NCBI RefSeq assembly: GCF_000260135.1
Contig: NZ_JH651384.1
Span: 2,880,001 to 2,944,000 of the forward strand
Source of the DNA: Thiothrix nivea DSM 5205
GTDB taxonomy: Bacteria; Pseudomonadota; Gammaproteobacteria; Thiotrichales; Thiotrichaceae
DNA: 64,000 bases
Reading direction: 5' to 3'
The notes beneath the pieces were generated by a model. That model did no database searches, was not told the origin of the DNA, and saw only the letters and a program-made list of their open reading frames with translations. A program made the translations under genes and the position numbers. Shown here piece by piece: positions 27,267 to 36,753 of the stretch. Each line of letters begins with the position of its first letter. Within the stretch, counting starts at the first letter, position 1.

Positions 27267-28373
27267 TCACAACACTTCCTTGCACGCCCGGTACAAATCC
27301 TTCCAGTCGCTGCGTTCTTTCACCACGGTTTCGAGGTATTCCTTCCACACCACGCTGTCCTGCACCGGGTCTTTGACCACCGCCCCGATCAGGCCGGAGG
27401 CCAGATCGCGGGCCGTCAGGCTGCCATCGCCGAAATGCGCCGCCAGTGCCATACCGCTCCCCATCACCGAGATGGCTTCAGCGGTACTCAACGTACCGGA
27501 AGGGACTTTCAGCTTGGTTTTGCCATCCTCCGTCAGGCCGCCGCGCAGCTCACGGAAAATGGTGACAACACGGCGGATTTCAGCCAATGCCGGTTTTTCT
27601 GCGGGCAGTTCCAGCGCCCGCCCGAGGCTGGCAACGCGGCGGTCAACAATCGAAGCTTCTTCCTCCAGCGTTTCCGGAAGCGGCAGGATGACGGTATTGA
27701 AACGGCGCTTCAATGCACTGGATAACTCGTTCACACCCTTGTCGCGGTTGTTGGCAGTAGCAATCAGGTTAAAACCTTTTTGCGCCTGACACTCAGTGTT
27801 GAGTTCGGGGATCGGCAGGGTCTTTTCCGAGAGGATAGTGATCAGTGTGTCCTGTACGTCCGCCGGAATCCGGGTCAGTTCTTCCACCCGCGCGACCAGC
27901 CCGTTTTGCATGGCGTGCATGACAGGGCTGGCAATCAGCGCATCCTGCGACGGGCCTTTGGCGATCAGTTGCGCGTAGTTCCAGTTGTAGCGCATCGCTT
28001 CCTCACCCGTACCCGCCGTGCCCTGTACGATCAGGGTGGAACGCCCGGAAATCGCGGCGGCGAGGTGTTCCGACACCCACGACTTGGCGGTTCCCGGCAG
28101 ACCGTACAGCAACAGTGCGCGGTCGGTTGCCAGCGTAGAAATGGCAATTTCGATCAGACGCGGGTTGCCGATGTATTTGGGGGTGATGTCGATACCGCCG
28201 TCGATTTTCCCACCCAGCAGGTAGGTGCGTACCGCCCACGGCGACAGCACCCAGTTGGGCGGGCGGGCATGGCTGTCCTGTTCGCGCAGGGCGGCGAGTT
28301 CGTGGGCAAATTCGGTTTCAGCATGTTGGCGCAGCACCGTCTGTATTGGGTTCTGGATTTTATTGTCGCTCAT
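27267..28373 (-). CDS. MoxR-type AAA+ ATPase
   Basis: The product is 368 residues. Walker A is GLPGTAKSW (about residue 96). Next come the arginine- and sensor-bearing segments ARVEELTRIPADVQDTLITILSEKTLPIPEL and FNLIATANNRDKGVNELSSALKRRFNTVILPLP. The usual Walker B aspartate-glutamate pair reads VEEL here, a small departure from the DEL/DEI of typical MoxR proteins. MoxR ATPases act as chaperone-like remodellers with VWA partners. The gene lies 2 bases after the DUF5691 gene, and the operon is very compact. Confidence 0.9.
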   Translation of the reverse strand: MSDNKIQNPIQTVLRQHAETEFAHELAALREQDSHARPPNWVLSPWAVRTYLLGGKIDGGIDITPKYIGNPRLIEIAISTLATDRALLLYGLPGTAKSWVSEHLAAAISGRSTLIVQGTAGTGEEAMRYNWNYAQLIAKGPSQDALIASPVMHAMQNGLVARVEELTRIPADVQDTLITILSEKTLPIPELNTECQAQKGFNLIATANNRDKGVNELSSALKRRFNTVILPLPETLEEEASIVDRRVASLGRALELPAEKPALAEIRRVVTIFRELRGGLTEDGKTKLKVPSGTLSTAEAISVMGSGMALAAHFGDGSLTARDLASGLIGAVVKDPVQDSVVWKEYLETVVKERSDWKDLYRACKEVL

Positions 28374-28375
28374 GA

Positions 28376-29935
28376 TTAATCCTTGGGTGAGGTGGTTTCC
28401 AGCGCGGCCAGCATGTCGGCGCGAAAACGCAGGGTAAACAGGGTTTCAGTCAGGATGCGGTGGAACGGGTGGTCTTCTGCCTGCAAGGGTTCCTGTAGCA
28501 GGTGGGTGAAGTCCTCCACGCAGTCGGGGGCGATGTGTGTAGCGAGATGGCGGCACGCGCCATATACAGCGTGGACGTATTGCTGCTGGCAGTTCGTGCG
28601 TACCCGTAGCTGTTTCAGCACTTGCAGGGAAAAGTCCCGCCCCCATAGATGTGGTAGGTGAATCAACACATCCAGCAGCTCGAGACTGTCGTTGCGCTGG
28701 AGCAGGCCGATTGCGGTGCTTTCGGCATCGGCAGGACTTAATGTTTGCCAGAGCGGGGAATGGCGCGGGTCGCTGCGGGTCAGCCACACCTTCGCCCATT
28801 CGCTGTCAGGGTAGCGTAGCAAGGCAGTTTGCCAACCGTTCAGCAAGGCGCTTTTCCAGTTGCTTTTTTCTGCCAGTTCCAACAGGTCTGACGGAGGCAG
28901 TTGCCAGCGTTGCGTCCAGTACACAGGTGGGATACAAGATAGCGCCTGCTCCAGCCACCAGGCTTTGGCACCTTTGCCTTGGGGTGGTTTTTCATCAATG
29001 CTGTCACGTTGCCAGCTTTTATCCCAATTTTCAGGTGGGTTGATTTGCAGCGTTTTCTTGCCACTCAGCTTGTTGAGCAGGCCGGATTTGGCTTGCACAC
29101 CCAACCAATCAGTCAGCCGTTTTTGCATACGCTGGCTGAAAGCGGAATCCGGCAACGCACCCAGCAGCTCAGACGCTAACTGGCGCACGCCTTTGCTGCG
29201 ATCGTCGAGGCAGCTTTCCAGCCAGGCTTCATCATCAGCGCTCAGGTTGGTGCGCAGGGTTTGCAGGAAATCCTGCCGTACCTGTGCGGCTTCCTGCTTC
29301 CAGACGGCTTGCAGCAATTCGCGGGTGGCAGCTGGCTGCTCACTGCGCAAATGCTGCAAATATTCACTGCGCTGGGCGGGGTTGCCCTCTTCCCACACGG
29401 AGGAATCCTGCTGTTCAGCAGCATCCGGAGCAAGAGTCAGCAGGTTGTGCCAATCGGGGTTTTGCGTCGCCAGCCAATACCCGCGTTGCCCGATAGCGGC
29501 ACTGATGGCCGGGCGAATGGCGCGACTTTGACGGGCCTGTTCCATCAGTGGCGGAATAAAGCTCACCGGAACCCGCAAGTGTTTGCCTGCCACCTGTTCC
29601 AACCAGCCATCCAGCAACGGGCGCAGGTTGTTATCCGCCAGCATCCGGCGCAGGTGCATTTCGGCAGCAGCAGGAATCAGCGGCAGATCGGGTTTGTCAT
29701 CCGGCGTAGGCAGTTCGCCAGTGAATGTGACCGGCAAGCTGCCTGCGGCCTGATACTGAAAGGCCAATGCCGCTGTACTCAGAAACGCGGCTTCACGGCC
29801 ACTGTCTGCCGGAATTTGCCCGCCAGGGTAGAGCTGATCCAGATAAGGTTGTAACGCGGCATTGCCTTGCGGTGGCTGGCTTTGCCGTTCGGTTCCCAGC
29901 AGGGCGATTTTGAGCAGGGTCTGTTGCAGTTGCAT
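28376..29935 (-). CDS. DUF5691 family protein
   Basis: The product is 519 residues. It begins MQLQQTLLKIALLGTERQ and is almost entirely helical, with HEAT-like pairs such as QVRQDFLQTLRTNLSADDEAWLESCLDDRSKGVRQLASELLGALPDS. The repeated arrangement suggests a scaffold that binds protein partners. I chose ATG 29935 because it lies 1 base after the stop of the SWIM gene; an upstream in-frame start lies inside that gene. The family is known from genomic association with SWIM, MoxR and VWA genes; the function is not known to me. Confidence 0.82.
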   Translation of the reverse strand: MQLQQTLLKIALLGTERQSQPPQGNAALQPYLDQLYPGGQIPADSGREAAFLSTAALAFQYQAAGSLPVTFTGELPTPDDKPDLPLIPAAAEMHLRRMLADNNLRPLLDGWLEQVAGKHLRVPVSFIPPLMEQARQSRAIRPAISAAIGQRGYWLATQNPDWHNLLTLAPDAAEQQDSSVWEEGNPAQRSEYLQHLRSEQPAATRELLQAVWKQEAAQVRQDFLQTLRTNLSADDEAWLESCLDDRSKGVRQLASELLGALPDSAFSQRMQKRLTDWLGVQAKSGLLNKLSGKKTLQINPPENWDKSWQRDSIDEKPPQGKGAKAWWLEQALSCIPPVYWTQRWQLPPSDLLELAEKSNWKSALLNGWQTALLRYPDSEWAKVWLTRSDPRHSPLWQTLSPADAESTAIGLLQRNDSLELLDVLIHLPHLWGRDFSLQVLKQLRVRTNCQQQYVHAVYGACRHLATHIAPDCVEDFTHLLQEPLQAEDHPFHRILTETLFTLRFRADMLAALETTSPKD

Positions 29936-29936
29936 G

Positions 29937-31262
29937 TTATGCCTCCCCACCGGTTTGGAATGTGCCGCAGATGCGTAGACTGTCACCATCCCATTCCCCG
30001 AATATGTTGAGCGGATGCCCACCGCTTTCGCCTATTAATACCCATGCCTGTTCGTCGCTGATGTCGAGTGGAACACAATGCTGTGCAACATCGACCAGTA
30101 GCCATTGCTTGTCATGCTGCACAGGGATGACACGGGCAATGGCGAAAGGAAAATAGCCTAACCAGGGGTTGGCTATCAGGGCTTCGGTATAACGAGAGAA
30201 ACATTGATGCAATGGAGCAAACAGCGGGGCAAGCACAGTGTCGCCCGGTTGCTGTGCTGCTTCATCCTTCAATAAAGCACGCAACGGGGTGGCAGAGGGA
30301 TAAAATACCATGTCCCCTGACGTTGCCTGTCCCACTGGCGGGCGCAAAGTCATTGGCTGTTGTTGTACCGCAAAATCCAGCAGCAACACGAAACGTTGCG
30401 AATTCATGCCATATAACCAGGTGCGCTGGGTGCGTATTTGCCCGTCATCCTCCTGCCGCTGCCCAACGACCTGCCAATGGTCGGCAATGCTGTCAAGAGC
30501 AAGGATTTCTTCCTTGGGCTGGTTGAAACCGATGTGTGCCAATACGTCGGCCTGTACTGCGGCAGGCAGGCTGTCGCGGCGCTGCCAAGCTTCCAGCAGC
30601 AAGTGCAGGCGGCTCAGCTCGGCCAGCAACTTTTCCTGCCATGCCCCCCCCTGATAGCGCAGGCTGGCAATGGCTTGCAAACGACGGGCAAGGCCGGGGG
30701 CTTGTGCATCCACCATACGGGCAGCCATACGTTGCCATTGTTTGTCGTCCTGTTGCGACAAGCCTTGCCGGATCAGGTCGAACAGCCAGCGTTGCAATTC
30801 GGCGATACCGGCACTGACTTTATCTTCGCGGGCGGCGTTGCGTTTCTGTTGGGCGGCAGCGCGTTTTTGCAGGGTGGCTTCGTCAACAGGCTCATTACTG
30901 GCGGCGGCTTTTTCGGCCTTTTTCTGGGCGCGTTGCCCGCGTTTGTCCAGCCATTCCTGTAGCCAGGAAGGCGGTTCCGCGCCAGTCAGCTTGTCGGAGT
31001 TGGCGGCAAGCACCAATGCCAGACCGATGCCGTGTTTGCAAGGGAATTTGCGGCTGGGGCAGGAGCATTTGAAGGCAGGTTCCACCAGTTCAATAGCCGT
31101 TTGGTAGGGATTTTTGCCGCTGCCCTTGATTTCGCCCCACACCACGCCATCGGCTTGCCCAAGCGTTTGCCATTGGTGTGGCTGGCTGAGTTTCTCGCCC
31201 GCCTTGAGCGAGGCGGCGTCAGGGGCGAGTGCCGCAACTTGTTCGGTAGTCCAGGTTGTCAT
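29937..31262 (-). CDS. SWIM zinc-finger protein heading the MoxR cluster
   Basis: The product is 441 residues. The SWIM motif CSCPSRKFPCKHGIGL lies near residue 70. A basic alanine- and lysine-rich linker follows (about 105-150, KRGQRAQKKAEKAAASNEPVDEATLQKRAAAQQKRNA), then a helical and beta region up to the C-terminus. This is the first gene of the seven-gene minus-strand run, and transcription should start in the 31263-31579 region. SWIM fingers probably mediate nucleic acid or protein binding in the module. Confidence 0.88.
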   Translation of the reverse strand: MTTWTTEQVAALAPDAASLKAGEKLSQPHQWQTLGQADGVVWGEIKGSGKNPYQTAIELVEPAFKCSCPSRKFPCKHGIGLALVLAANSDKLTGAEPPSWLQEWLDKRGQRAQKKAEKAAASNEPVDEATLQKRAAAQQKRNAAREDKVSAGIAELQRWLFDLIRQGLSQQDDKQWQRMAARMVDAQAPGLARRLQAIASLRYQGGAWQEKLLAELSRLHLLLEAWQRRDSLPAAVQADVLAHIGFNQPKEEILALDSIADHWQVVGQRQEDDGQIRTQRTWLYGMNSQRFVLLLDFAVQQQPMTLRPPVGQATSGDMVFYPSATPLRALLKDEAAQQPGDTVLAPLFAPLHQCFSRYTEALIANPWLGYFPFAIARVIPVQHDKQWLLVDVAQHCVPLDISDEQAWVLIGESGGHPLNIFGEWDGDSLRICGTFQTGGEA

Positions 31263-31579
31263 GCTTGGTTGTTATGAGTTTGATAAGACAAGCCAGATAA
31301 TAACCATCCCCCCTTGGCCTGACCAGCATTCGCACCAGTGACCGGATAACCGGCAGGTCGTCAAACCAGTAAAGTCTGCTTTTCTTCAAGCCCTTGCCAG
31401 CGATGCAGCCACAAGGCCATGTTGGTTTCCTTGGAGCTGATGAAGGCTTTGGTAGCGTATTTCAATACTAAAAGCCCATTCAGCTTCAACCTCTTCGTTT
31501 ATCGTTGCTCCATGTGAAACCATTCATTAATCTTCCTCTCAAGCAAACAACACAAGCCCTAACCATGAGGTAAACACAA
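31263..31579. other. Intergenic region with divergent promoters expected
   Basis: This stretch of about 317 bases separates two divergent gene groups, the SWIM-led cluster (minus) and yiaAB-pspA (plus). I see no complete gene. Short minus-strand open pieces (for example one encoding TNMALWLHRWQGLEEKQTLLV up to a stop) could be remnants of a lost gene but match nothing I recognise. No convincing sigma-70 or sigma-54 box was found by eye. Confidence 0.4.
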
Positions 31580-31852
31580 ATGAACGACAATATCACTCTC
31601 CCAAACACCGCTGGATGGTTGTTTTTCGTCAAGCTGACCTTTGGTATTTCACTGGCGGCAATGGCGGCTTTCATCTTTTTCCTGGAAGGCAACCTGCTAA
31701 CTAAAGGTTATCTGGCCCTGAACTCCCTGTTTCTGGTCAGTGCTACCATTATGCTTTCAAAGACCCTGCGTGATGAGCACGAAGCCCAGCGCCTAACCAA
31801 CCGTATCAATGAGGCCAAGACTAATAAAATCCTCAAGGAATTCAGCGAATAA
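31580..31852 (+). CDS. YiaA/YiaB-type two-helix inner membrane protein
   Basis: The product is 90 residues with two transmembrane helices (residues 12-34 and 42-60) and a charged cytoplasmic tail. The pattern TAGWLFFVKLTFGISLAAMAAFIFFLEGNLLTKGYLALNSLFLVSATIMLSKTLRDEHEA is the YiaAB domain. It ends 17 bases before the PspA-like gene and shares its likely promoter. The association suggests an envelope stress pair. A GAGGT site precedes the ATG. Confidence 0.85.
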   Translation: MNDNITLPNTAGWLFFVKLTFGISLAAMAAFIFFLEGNLLTKGYLALNSLFLVSATIMLSKTLRDEHEAQRLTNRINEAKTNKILKEFSE

Positions 31853-31868
31853 GCGGGGGTAAGCCACA

Positions 31869-32534
31869 ATGATGTACTTAATCGGAAAACTCGCCACCGC
31901 CCTGCGTGGTGGAACCCGCGAAGTGCTGGAAGCTGCCGTGGATGCCAATGCCTTACGCATCCTCGACCAAGAAATCCACGAATGCGAAGACAGCCTGCGC
32001 CAGTCCAGGCAGCACCTTGCCGAAGTAATGGCTGAAAAACTGCGCCTGCAACGCCAGCTCGATGCAGCCCGCAAGAAAATGGCCAGCAAGGAAGACCTCA
32101 TCCGTTCCCGCCTGGAGCGCCAAGATGAAGCGGGTGCGCTGGAGCTGGCGGATGAACTCGCCCAGCAGGAAGACTGGCTTGAAAACCAGCAAGCCCATTG
32201 TGACCAGCTACACGACTACGAGCAGCGCCTGCTCAAGACCCTGAAAAGCACTACCTTCAAGCTGGAACAATACCGCGCGGAATTACGCATGTCGCAAGCC
32301 ACCCGCCATGCCCAGCAGGTGGCGGGCAAACTTTCCCGCCATGCCAACACCCACGGCGACAGCTTTGCGCGGATGCAGGATTCGTTGGAACGCATCCGCC
32401 AGCAGCACGAAACCTGTGATGACCGGATGCAGGCCATGCAGCAAATCGACAGCTACATGGCAGGTGAAGCGTCTGCAAAACAACGCCCTTGCCACAAGGC
32501 TGAAGACGTGCTGGCAAGGCTGCGTGCAGCGTAA
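31869..32534 (+). CDS. PspA/IM30 family protein
   Basis: The product is 221 residues, predicted as a long antiparallel coiled coil from about residue 25 to 150, as in PspA and Vipp1. These proteins coat stressed inner membranes and limit proton leak. The N-terminal amphipathic helix (MMYLIGKLATALRGGTREVLEA) would bind membrane. There is no adjacent pspF or pspBC; the partner here is YiaAB, an arrangement seen in other bacteria. Confidence 0.85.
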   Translation: MMYLIGKLATALRGGTREVLEAAVDANALRILDQEIHECEDSLRQSRQHLAEVMAEKLRLQRQLDAARKKMASKEDLIRSRLERQDEAGALELADELAQQEDWLENQQAHCDQLHDYEQRLLKTLKSTTFKLEQYRAELRMSQATRHAQQVAGKLSRHANTHGDSFARMQDSLERIRQQHETCDDRMQAMQQIDSYMAGEASAKQRPCHKAEDVLARLRAA

Positions 32535-32576
32535 CAGCATTATCATGCGCAGGTCGCGACGGAAACCGGACACGGG

Positions 32577-33932
32577 TTACTCACGGAACTGCTCGCGCTC
32601 CAGCCCATACTTTTTCATCTTGTCGGCCAGGGTCTTGCGCGGCAGGTCGAGTGCGTCCATCACCGCGCGGGTGTTGCCCTGGTGGCGGTTAAGTGATTGC
32701 ACGATCAGGGTTTTCTCGAAACAGGCCACCTGTTCGGCCAGCGACAGCCCTTCGATTTTCTCATCCGCATTCATCAGCGCGGCCAGATCGAAGCCGTAAG
32801 CTTCGCCCAGCAGCACGTAACGCTCGGCGATATTGCGCAACTCGCGGATATTGCCCGGCCAGTCGTGCCCCATCAGCACATGCAGCGCTTGGTCGTTGAG
32901 TGGTGGCACTTCGCTTTCACAGCGCGCCGCTGCCACCAGCACGAAATGCTGGAACAGCAGCGGGATGTCTTCGCGGCGCGCCCGCAATGGCGGGATTTCC
33001 AGTGTCACCACGTTGAGGCGGTAATACAGGTCGAGGCGGAATTCCTCGCGCTCCGAAGCCTCTTTCAAATCCATCTTGGTCGCGGCAATCACGCGGATGT
33101 CGAGTGCGATGGGCTTGTTGGAACCCAGCCGTTCGATGCTGCGCTCCTGTAATACCCGCAGCAACGGCGCTTGCGTGGAGAGCGGCATCCCCTCGATTTC
33201 ATCCAGGAACAACGTGCCGCCGTTGGCGTGTTCAAACTTACCGATGCGTTTGCCTTTTGCGCCGGTGAAAGCGCCCGCCTCATGCCCAAACAGCTCACTG
33301 TCGAGCAGGCTTTCCGGGATGGCAGCGCAATTGATCGCCACGTAATTGTGGTCGCGGCGCTTGCTCTGCTCGTGCAGGGAACGCGCCACCAGTTCCTTGC
33401 CGGTACCGGTTTCGCCCATGACCAGCACGTCGGCGTTGACGTTGGCGATGCGGGTAATCATGTTGCGCAGGGTAACGATGGCCGGGGTTTGGCCGATAAT
33501 GCGCGGGCCTGGGCGGGTCTGGTTGGCCAGCGCTTCCTTGAGGGCGCGGTTTTCCAGCGTCAGGCGGCGCTTGTCGCTGGCACGTTTGACCACTTCCACC
33601 AATTGGGTGTTGGAAAAGGGTTTTTCCAGCAAATCATAACCGCCCTTGCGGATGGCGGAGACTGCCGTCGCCACGTCGGCGTGCCCGCTGATCAGGATTA
33701 CCGGCAGGTCACGGTCGATTTTCAGGACTTGCTGGAGGAATTCCAGCCCATCCATGACCGGCATCCGGATGTCGGAGATAATCACGCCCGCAAATTCCGG
33801 GGCGATGATGCGCAAGGCCGCTGTGGCGCTGTCGAAGGTATCCACTTCGTAACCCGCCAGCATCAGCGACTGCGCGGTGGCGTCGCGCACGGCTTTTTCG
33901 TCATCGACCAGAATGATGTTGGCTGTGGTCAT
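32577..33932 (-). CDS. dctD: Sigma-54-dependent response regulator, DctD type
   Basis: The product is 451 residues. It has a receiver domain (Asp in ISDIRMPVMDG, about residue 54), an AAA+ sigma-54 activation domain with Walker A GETGTGKE and the GAFTGAKGKRIGKFE sigma-54 contact loop, and a C-terminal Fis-type helix-turn-helix (RHQGNTRAVMDALDLPRKTLADKMKKYGL). With DctB it activates C4-dicarboxylate uptake genes. The ATG overlaps the dctB stop (ATGA). The target transporter genes are not in the window. Confidence 0.9.
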   Translation of the reverse strand: MTTANIILVDDEKAVRDATAQSLMLAGYEVDTFDSATAALRIIAPEFAGVIISDIRMPVMDGLEFLQQVLKIDRDLPVILISGHADVATAVSAIRKGGYDLLEKPFSNTQLVEVVKRASDKRRLTLENRALKEALANQTRPGPRIIGQTPAIVTLRNMITRIANVNADVLVMGETGTGKELVARSLHEQSKRRDHNYVAINCAAIPESLLDSELFGHEAGAFTGAKGKRIGKFEHANGGTLFLDEIEGMPLSTQAPLLRVLQERSIERLGSNKPIALDIRVIAATKMDLKEASEREEFRLDLYYRLNVVTLEIPPLRARREDIPLLFQHFVLVAAARCESEVPPLNDQALHVLMGHDWPGNIRELRNIAERYVLLGEAYGFDLAALMNADEKIEGLSLAEQVACFEKTLIVQSLNRHQGNTRAVMDALDLPRKTLADKMKKYGLEREQFRE

Positions 33933-35656
33933 GGCTGGCTCCCGTCAGCGGCTTGTTGCAGGCTGAGGGTGAACATTGCACCACCCTCCGGCGCATTGCG
34001 CACGCCCAGATTACCGTGCATGTCGCGGGCAAGGCGATAGGAAATCGACAAACCTAAGCCCAGACCCTTGCCAATGGTTTTGGTGGTGAAAAAAGCTTCA
34101 AACACATGCGGCATAGCCTGTTCGCTGATGCCAGGGCCGTTGTCGCGTACCGAGACGCAGACTTGCCCGTCAGCCTGTTGTAGGGCAATCCAGATGCATT
34201 GTTCCGCCTGTTCTTGTACCGCTTCGGCGGCGTTGCTGAGCAGGTTGACCAGAATTTGTTCCAGCCATACCAGGTCGGCTTGCACGTAACGGGTATTGTC
34301 GGCGCGCTGTTGTTCCAGCGCAATGCGGGTTTGCGCCAGTTTGGGCTGGATGATGCCGAGGGCGGAATCCAGCGCACGGTGCAGGTCACAAGTTTCAATC
34401 TGCCCGGCGCTTTTGCGCGAAAAGGTTTTGAGTTGGCGGGTAATCGTGGCCATGCGCTCGGTCAGGCCAACAATTTCCATCAGATTGCTGCGGGCAATAT
34501 CCGGCTTGCCGATGTCGAGGAATTGCGCGGCATTGTCCGCATAGGCGCGGATCGCGGTCAGCGGGTTGTTGATCTCATGGTTGATACCGGCGGAAAGTTG
34601 CCCGAGTGCAGCCATTTTTGCTGCCTGCACCAGCTCTCCCTGGGTGAGGCGCAGTTCGCGGGTACGTTCCTCGACTTTTGCCTCCAGTTGTTCGCGGGCT
34701 TGTTGTTCGTATTCGCGGCGTTGGCGCTGATTTTTCCACAGCAGGTACAACAGCAACAAGGTCAGCGCCAGCATGAAAGCGGTCAGCAGTAGGGTCAGCA
34801 CCACGCTACGGGTGACGCTGCTGGCGTCGTTGAGGATATAGAGTGTCCAGCCTGCCGATTCCATACCGGTGCGCTGCACCAGATATTGGTGGTGGCCATC
34901 GCTGACTGACTGAAGCGTGGCGGTGGTGTCGAGGCGCAAATGGGTCAATGGCGTGATGGCGGTATCCGCGTAACGGTGGTTTTGCTTCAGGCTGGCCAGC
35001 ACTTCGGCGGACAATGCCTGCAAGGAATGTAGTCGCCACGCTGGGTTGCTGGACATGAACACGACCCCTTCCGGATCGGCGACCATGAAGTGAGCCGCCT
35101 GCCATGCCCTGCCGGATTCCTGGATGGTGATTCTGATCTTGACCACCATGACGCCGATGATTTGCCCGTTTTCTCCCCTGACACTGGAGGCAAAGTAATA
35201 ACCCCGCTCGCCGGAGGTCGTGCCCAGCGCGTAGTAGCGCCCCAAATGCCCCTGCACGGCTTGTTGGAAATAGGGGCGGAAGGAAAAATTTCGGCCCACG
35301 AAGGTGGATGCCTGATCCCAGTTGCTGGCGGCGATGGTGAGGCCATCCGGGCGCATCAGGTAAGTGTCGGCAGTGTTGGCGATGCGGTTGGCTTTTTTCA
35401 GGATGCGGTTGACGCGCAGAACCGCGTCAGGTAATGGGGAAGCTGTTTGCAGCAACGCCTGCGCTTCGGGGTTTTCCGCCAGCAGGGTGGGCAGGTACTT
35501 GTGCCGTTCCAGCTCGGCCTCAAGCTGGCTGACAAGCTGTTGGGAAAGCACGGCCGTTTCCTGTTGCAGGCGCTGTTCCGCATTCTGGCGCACAGCGTAA
35601 TAGACAGTCAGCAGGGTGATGGCGCTGAATAGAATGGCCACCCAGCCAGCCAACAC
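33929..35656 (-). CDS. dctB: Sensor histidine kinase, DctB type
   Basis: The product is 575 residues from a GTG start at 35656. TM1 lies at about residues 3-22, then a periplasmic double-PDC sensor (NWDQASTFVGRNFSFRPYFQQAVQG), TM2 (about 285-305), a short coiled coil, the phosphorylation box INHEINNPLTAIRAYADN, and an ATPase domain with NAAEAVQ, DNGPGIS and GLGLGLS. The double-PDC fold senses dicarboxylates in DctB proteins. No good ribosome binding site precedes GTG 35656. The frame upstream is closed by the RlpA stop and contains no ATG. Confidence 0.88.
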   Translation of the reverse strand: MLAGWVAILFSAITLLTVYYAVRQNAEQRLQQETAVLSQQLVSQLEAELERHKYLPTLLAENPEAQALLQTASPLPDAVLRVNRILKKANRIANTADTYLMRPDGLTIAASNWDQASTFVGRNFSFRPYFQQAVQGHLGRYYALGTTSGERGYYFASSVRGENGQIIGVMVVKIRITIQESGRAWQAAHFMVADPEGVVFMSSNPAWRLHSLQALSAEVLASLKQNHRYADTAITPLTHLRLDTTATLQSVSDGHHQYLVQRTGMESAGWTLYILNDASSVTRSVVLTLLLTAFMLALTLLLLYLLWKNQRQRREYEQQAREQLEAKVEERTRELRLTQGELVQAAKMAALGQLSAGINHEINNPLTAIRAYADNAAQFLDIGKPDIARSNLMEIVGLTERMATITRQLKTFSRKSAGQIETCDLHRALDSALGIIQPKLAQTRIALEQQRADNTRYVQADLVWLEQILVNLLSNAAEAVQEQAEQCIWIALQQADGQVCVSVRDNGPGISEQAMPHVFEAFFTTKTIGKGLGLGLSISYRLARDMHGNLGVRNAPEGGAMFTLSLQQAADGSQP

Positions 35657-35701
35657 GCCGTTACTGGGCGGGGGCGGCTTCAGGTGAGGGGAGGGCAGGC
35701 G

Positions 35702-36484
35702 CTACTCCAGAATTTCGATCATGACCTTGGCTGTGCCGCTGGCCATCATGCCGATTTTCTTCGCCGCCGCTTTGGACAGGTCAATCACGCGCCCGTGTTT
35801 GCTGAAACCGCCACGGTCATTGACTTTCACTTCCACCGATTGCTGATTGCGCATATTGGTGACGCGAATCCGGCAACCGAAGGGCAGGCTGCCATGGGCG
35901 CAAGTCATTTTATCCTGGTCGAAACGCTCTCCACTGGCGGTTCTGCCGCCATCAAACTTGTCATTGTAGTAGGATGCCGTGCCGACCTGATGTACGTCGC
36001 CCGTGGTGGGGGCTTTTTTGGCTTGCGGTTTGGGTGCTGCGGCTTGGGTTGGTAGTGCTGGTCTGGCGGCGGGGGTTGAGCTGGTCTGGGTGAAGTCTGG
36101 GGAGTTCTGGCTCTTGCCCGCCACATGGCCCGCAACGGAATGGGGTATCACATAATACGCCTGTTTGGGTTCTGCGGATGGTTTCCAGACAAAGTTGGTG
36201 GGGGTTTCAGCCTGTTTGGCGGTTGATTTTTTCCGGCTGACGGACGCGCTTTTCCTGGCAGATTTTTTGACGGTCTTGGCTTTTTTGGCCAAAGCTTTGG
36301 ATTTGGAGGATTTTTTACTCAGTTTCTGGCTGGATTTTTTACTGGCTTCCACTTTGCTGGCAGGTTTTTCTTTGGCCAGGACGGCGGTCGGCAGACTGAA
36401 AGTTGCAGCTATGGCCAGTGCCATGACACCGGCGCTGATGCCTTGTATGCAACGCGCCAGACTGCCTGATTCAGATGTTGTCAT
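35702..36484 (-). CDS. RlpA-like septal ring lytic transglycosylase domain protein
   Basis: The product is 260 residues. A signal anchor or peptide (about 12-36) is followed by a very lysine-, serine- and alanine-rich stretch (about 40-85). A double-psi beta-barrel domain of the RlpA type forms the C-terminus: VGTASYYNDKFDGGRTASGERFDQDKMTCAHGSLPFGCRIRVTN...VNDRGGF...IDLSKAAAKKIG. RlpA proteins bind denuded glycan and cleave it at the septum. ATG 36484 is favoured over 36499 because GGAG lies 9 bases upstream. The gene lies 45 bases before dctB. Confidence 0.85.
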   Translation of the reverse strand: MTTSESGSLARCIQGISAGVMALAIAATFSLPTAVLAKEKPASKVEASKKSSQKLSKKSSKSKALAKKAKTVKKSARKSASVSRKKSTAKQAETPTNFVWKPSAEPKQAYYVIPHSVAGHVAGKSQNSPDFTQTSSTPAARPALPTQAAAPKPQAKKAPTTGDVHQVGTASYYNDKFDGGRTASGERFDQDKMTCAHGSLPFGCRIRVTNMRNQQSVEVKVNDRGGFSKHGRVIDLSKAAAKKIGMMASGTAKVMIEILE

Positions 36485-36753
36485 TGTTGTCGTCTCCATC
36501 TACTCACTTGCATCAGCGCTCAAGGATAGCACGCTCCCAGCTATTGTAAACCCCGCGTAAATGCCCGCTCTGTCAGCAGCATTTGCAAACTGTGCAGAAC
36601 TTTTGTAGGTGATTAAGTATCTATTTAGGCAAGTCGTGAAAGACTTATTACCTGATCGGGCTTACAATAGCGGATTTTTACTCACCCAGGGTCTGGGGTG
36701 AAACGCTAGAATCATTTACTACACGGAAACGTTAGCAACGGGGAAACCGAACC

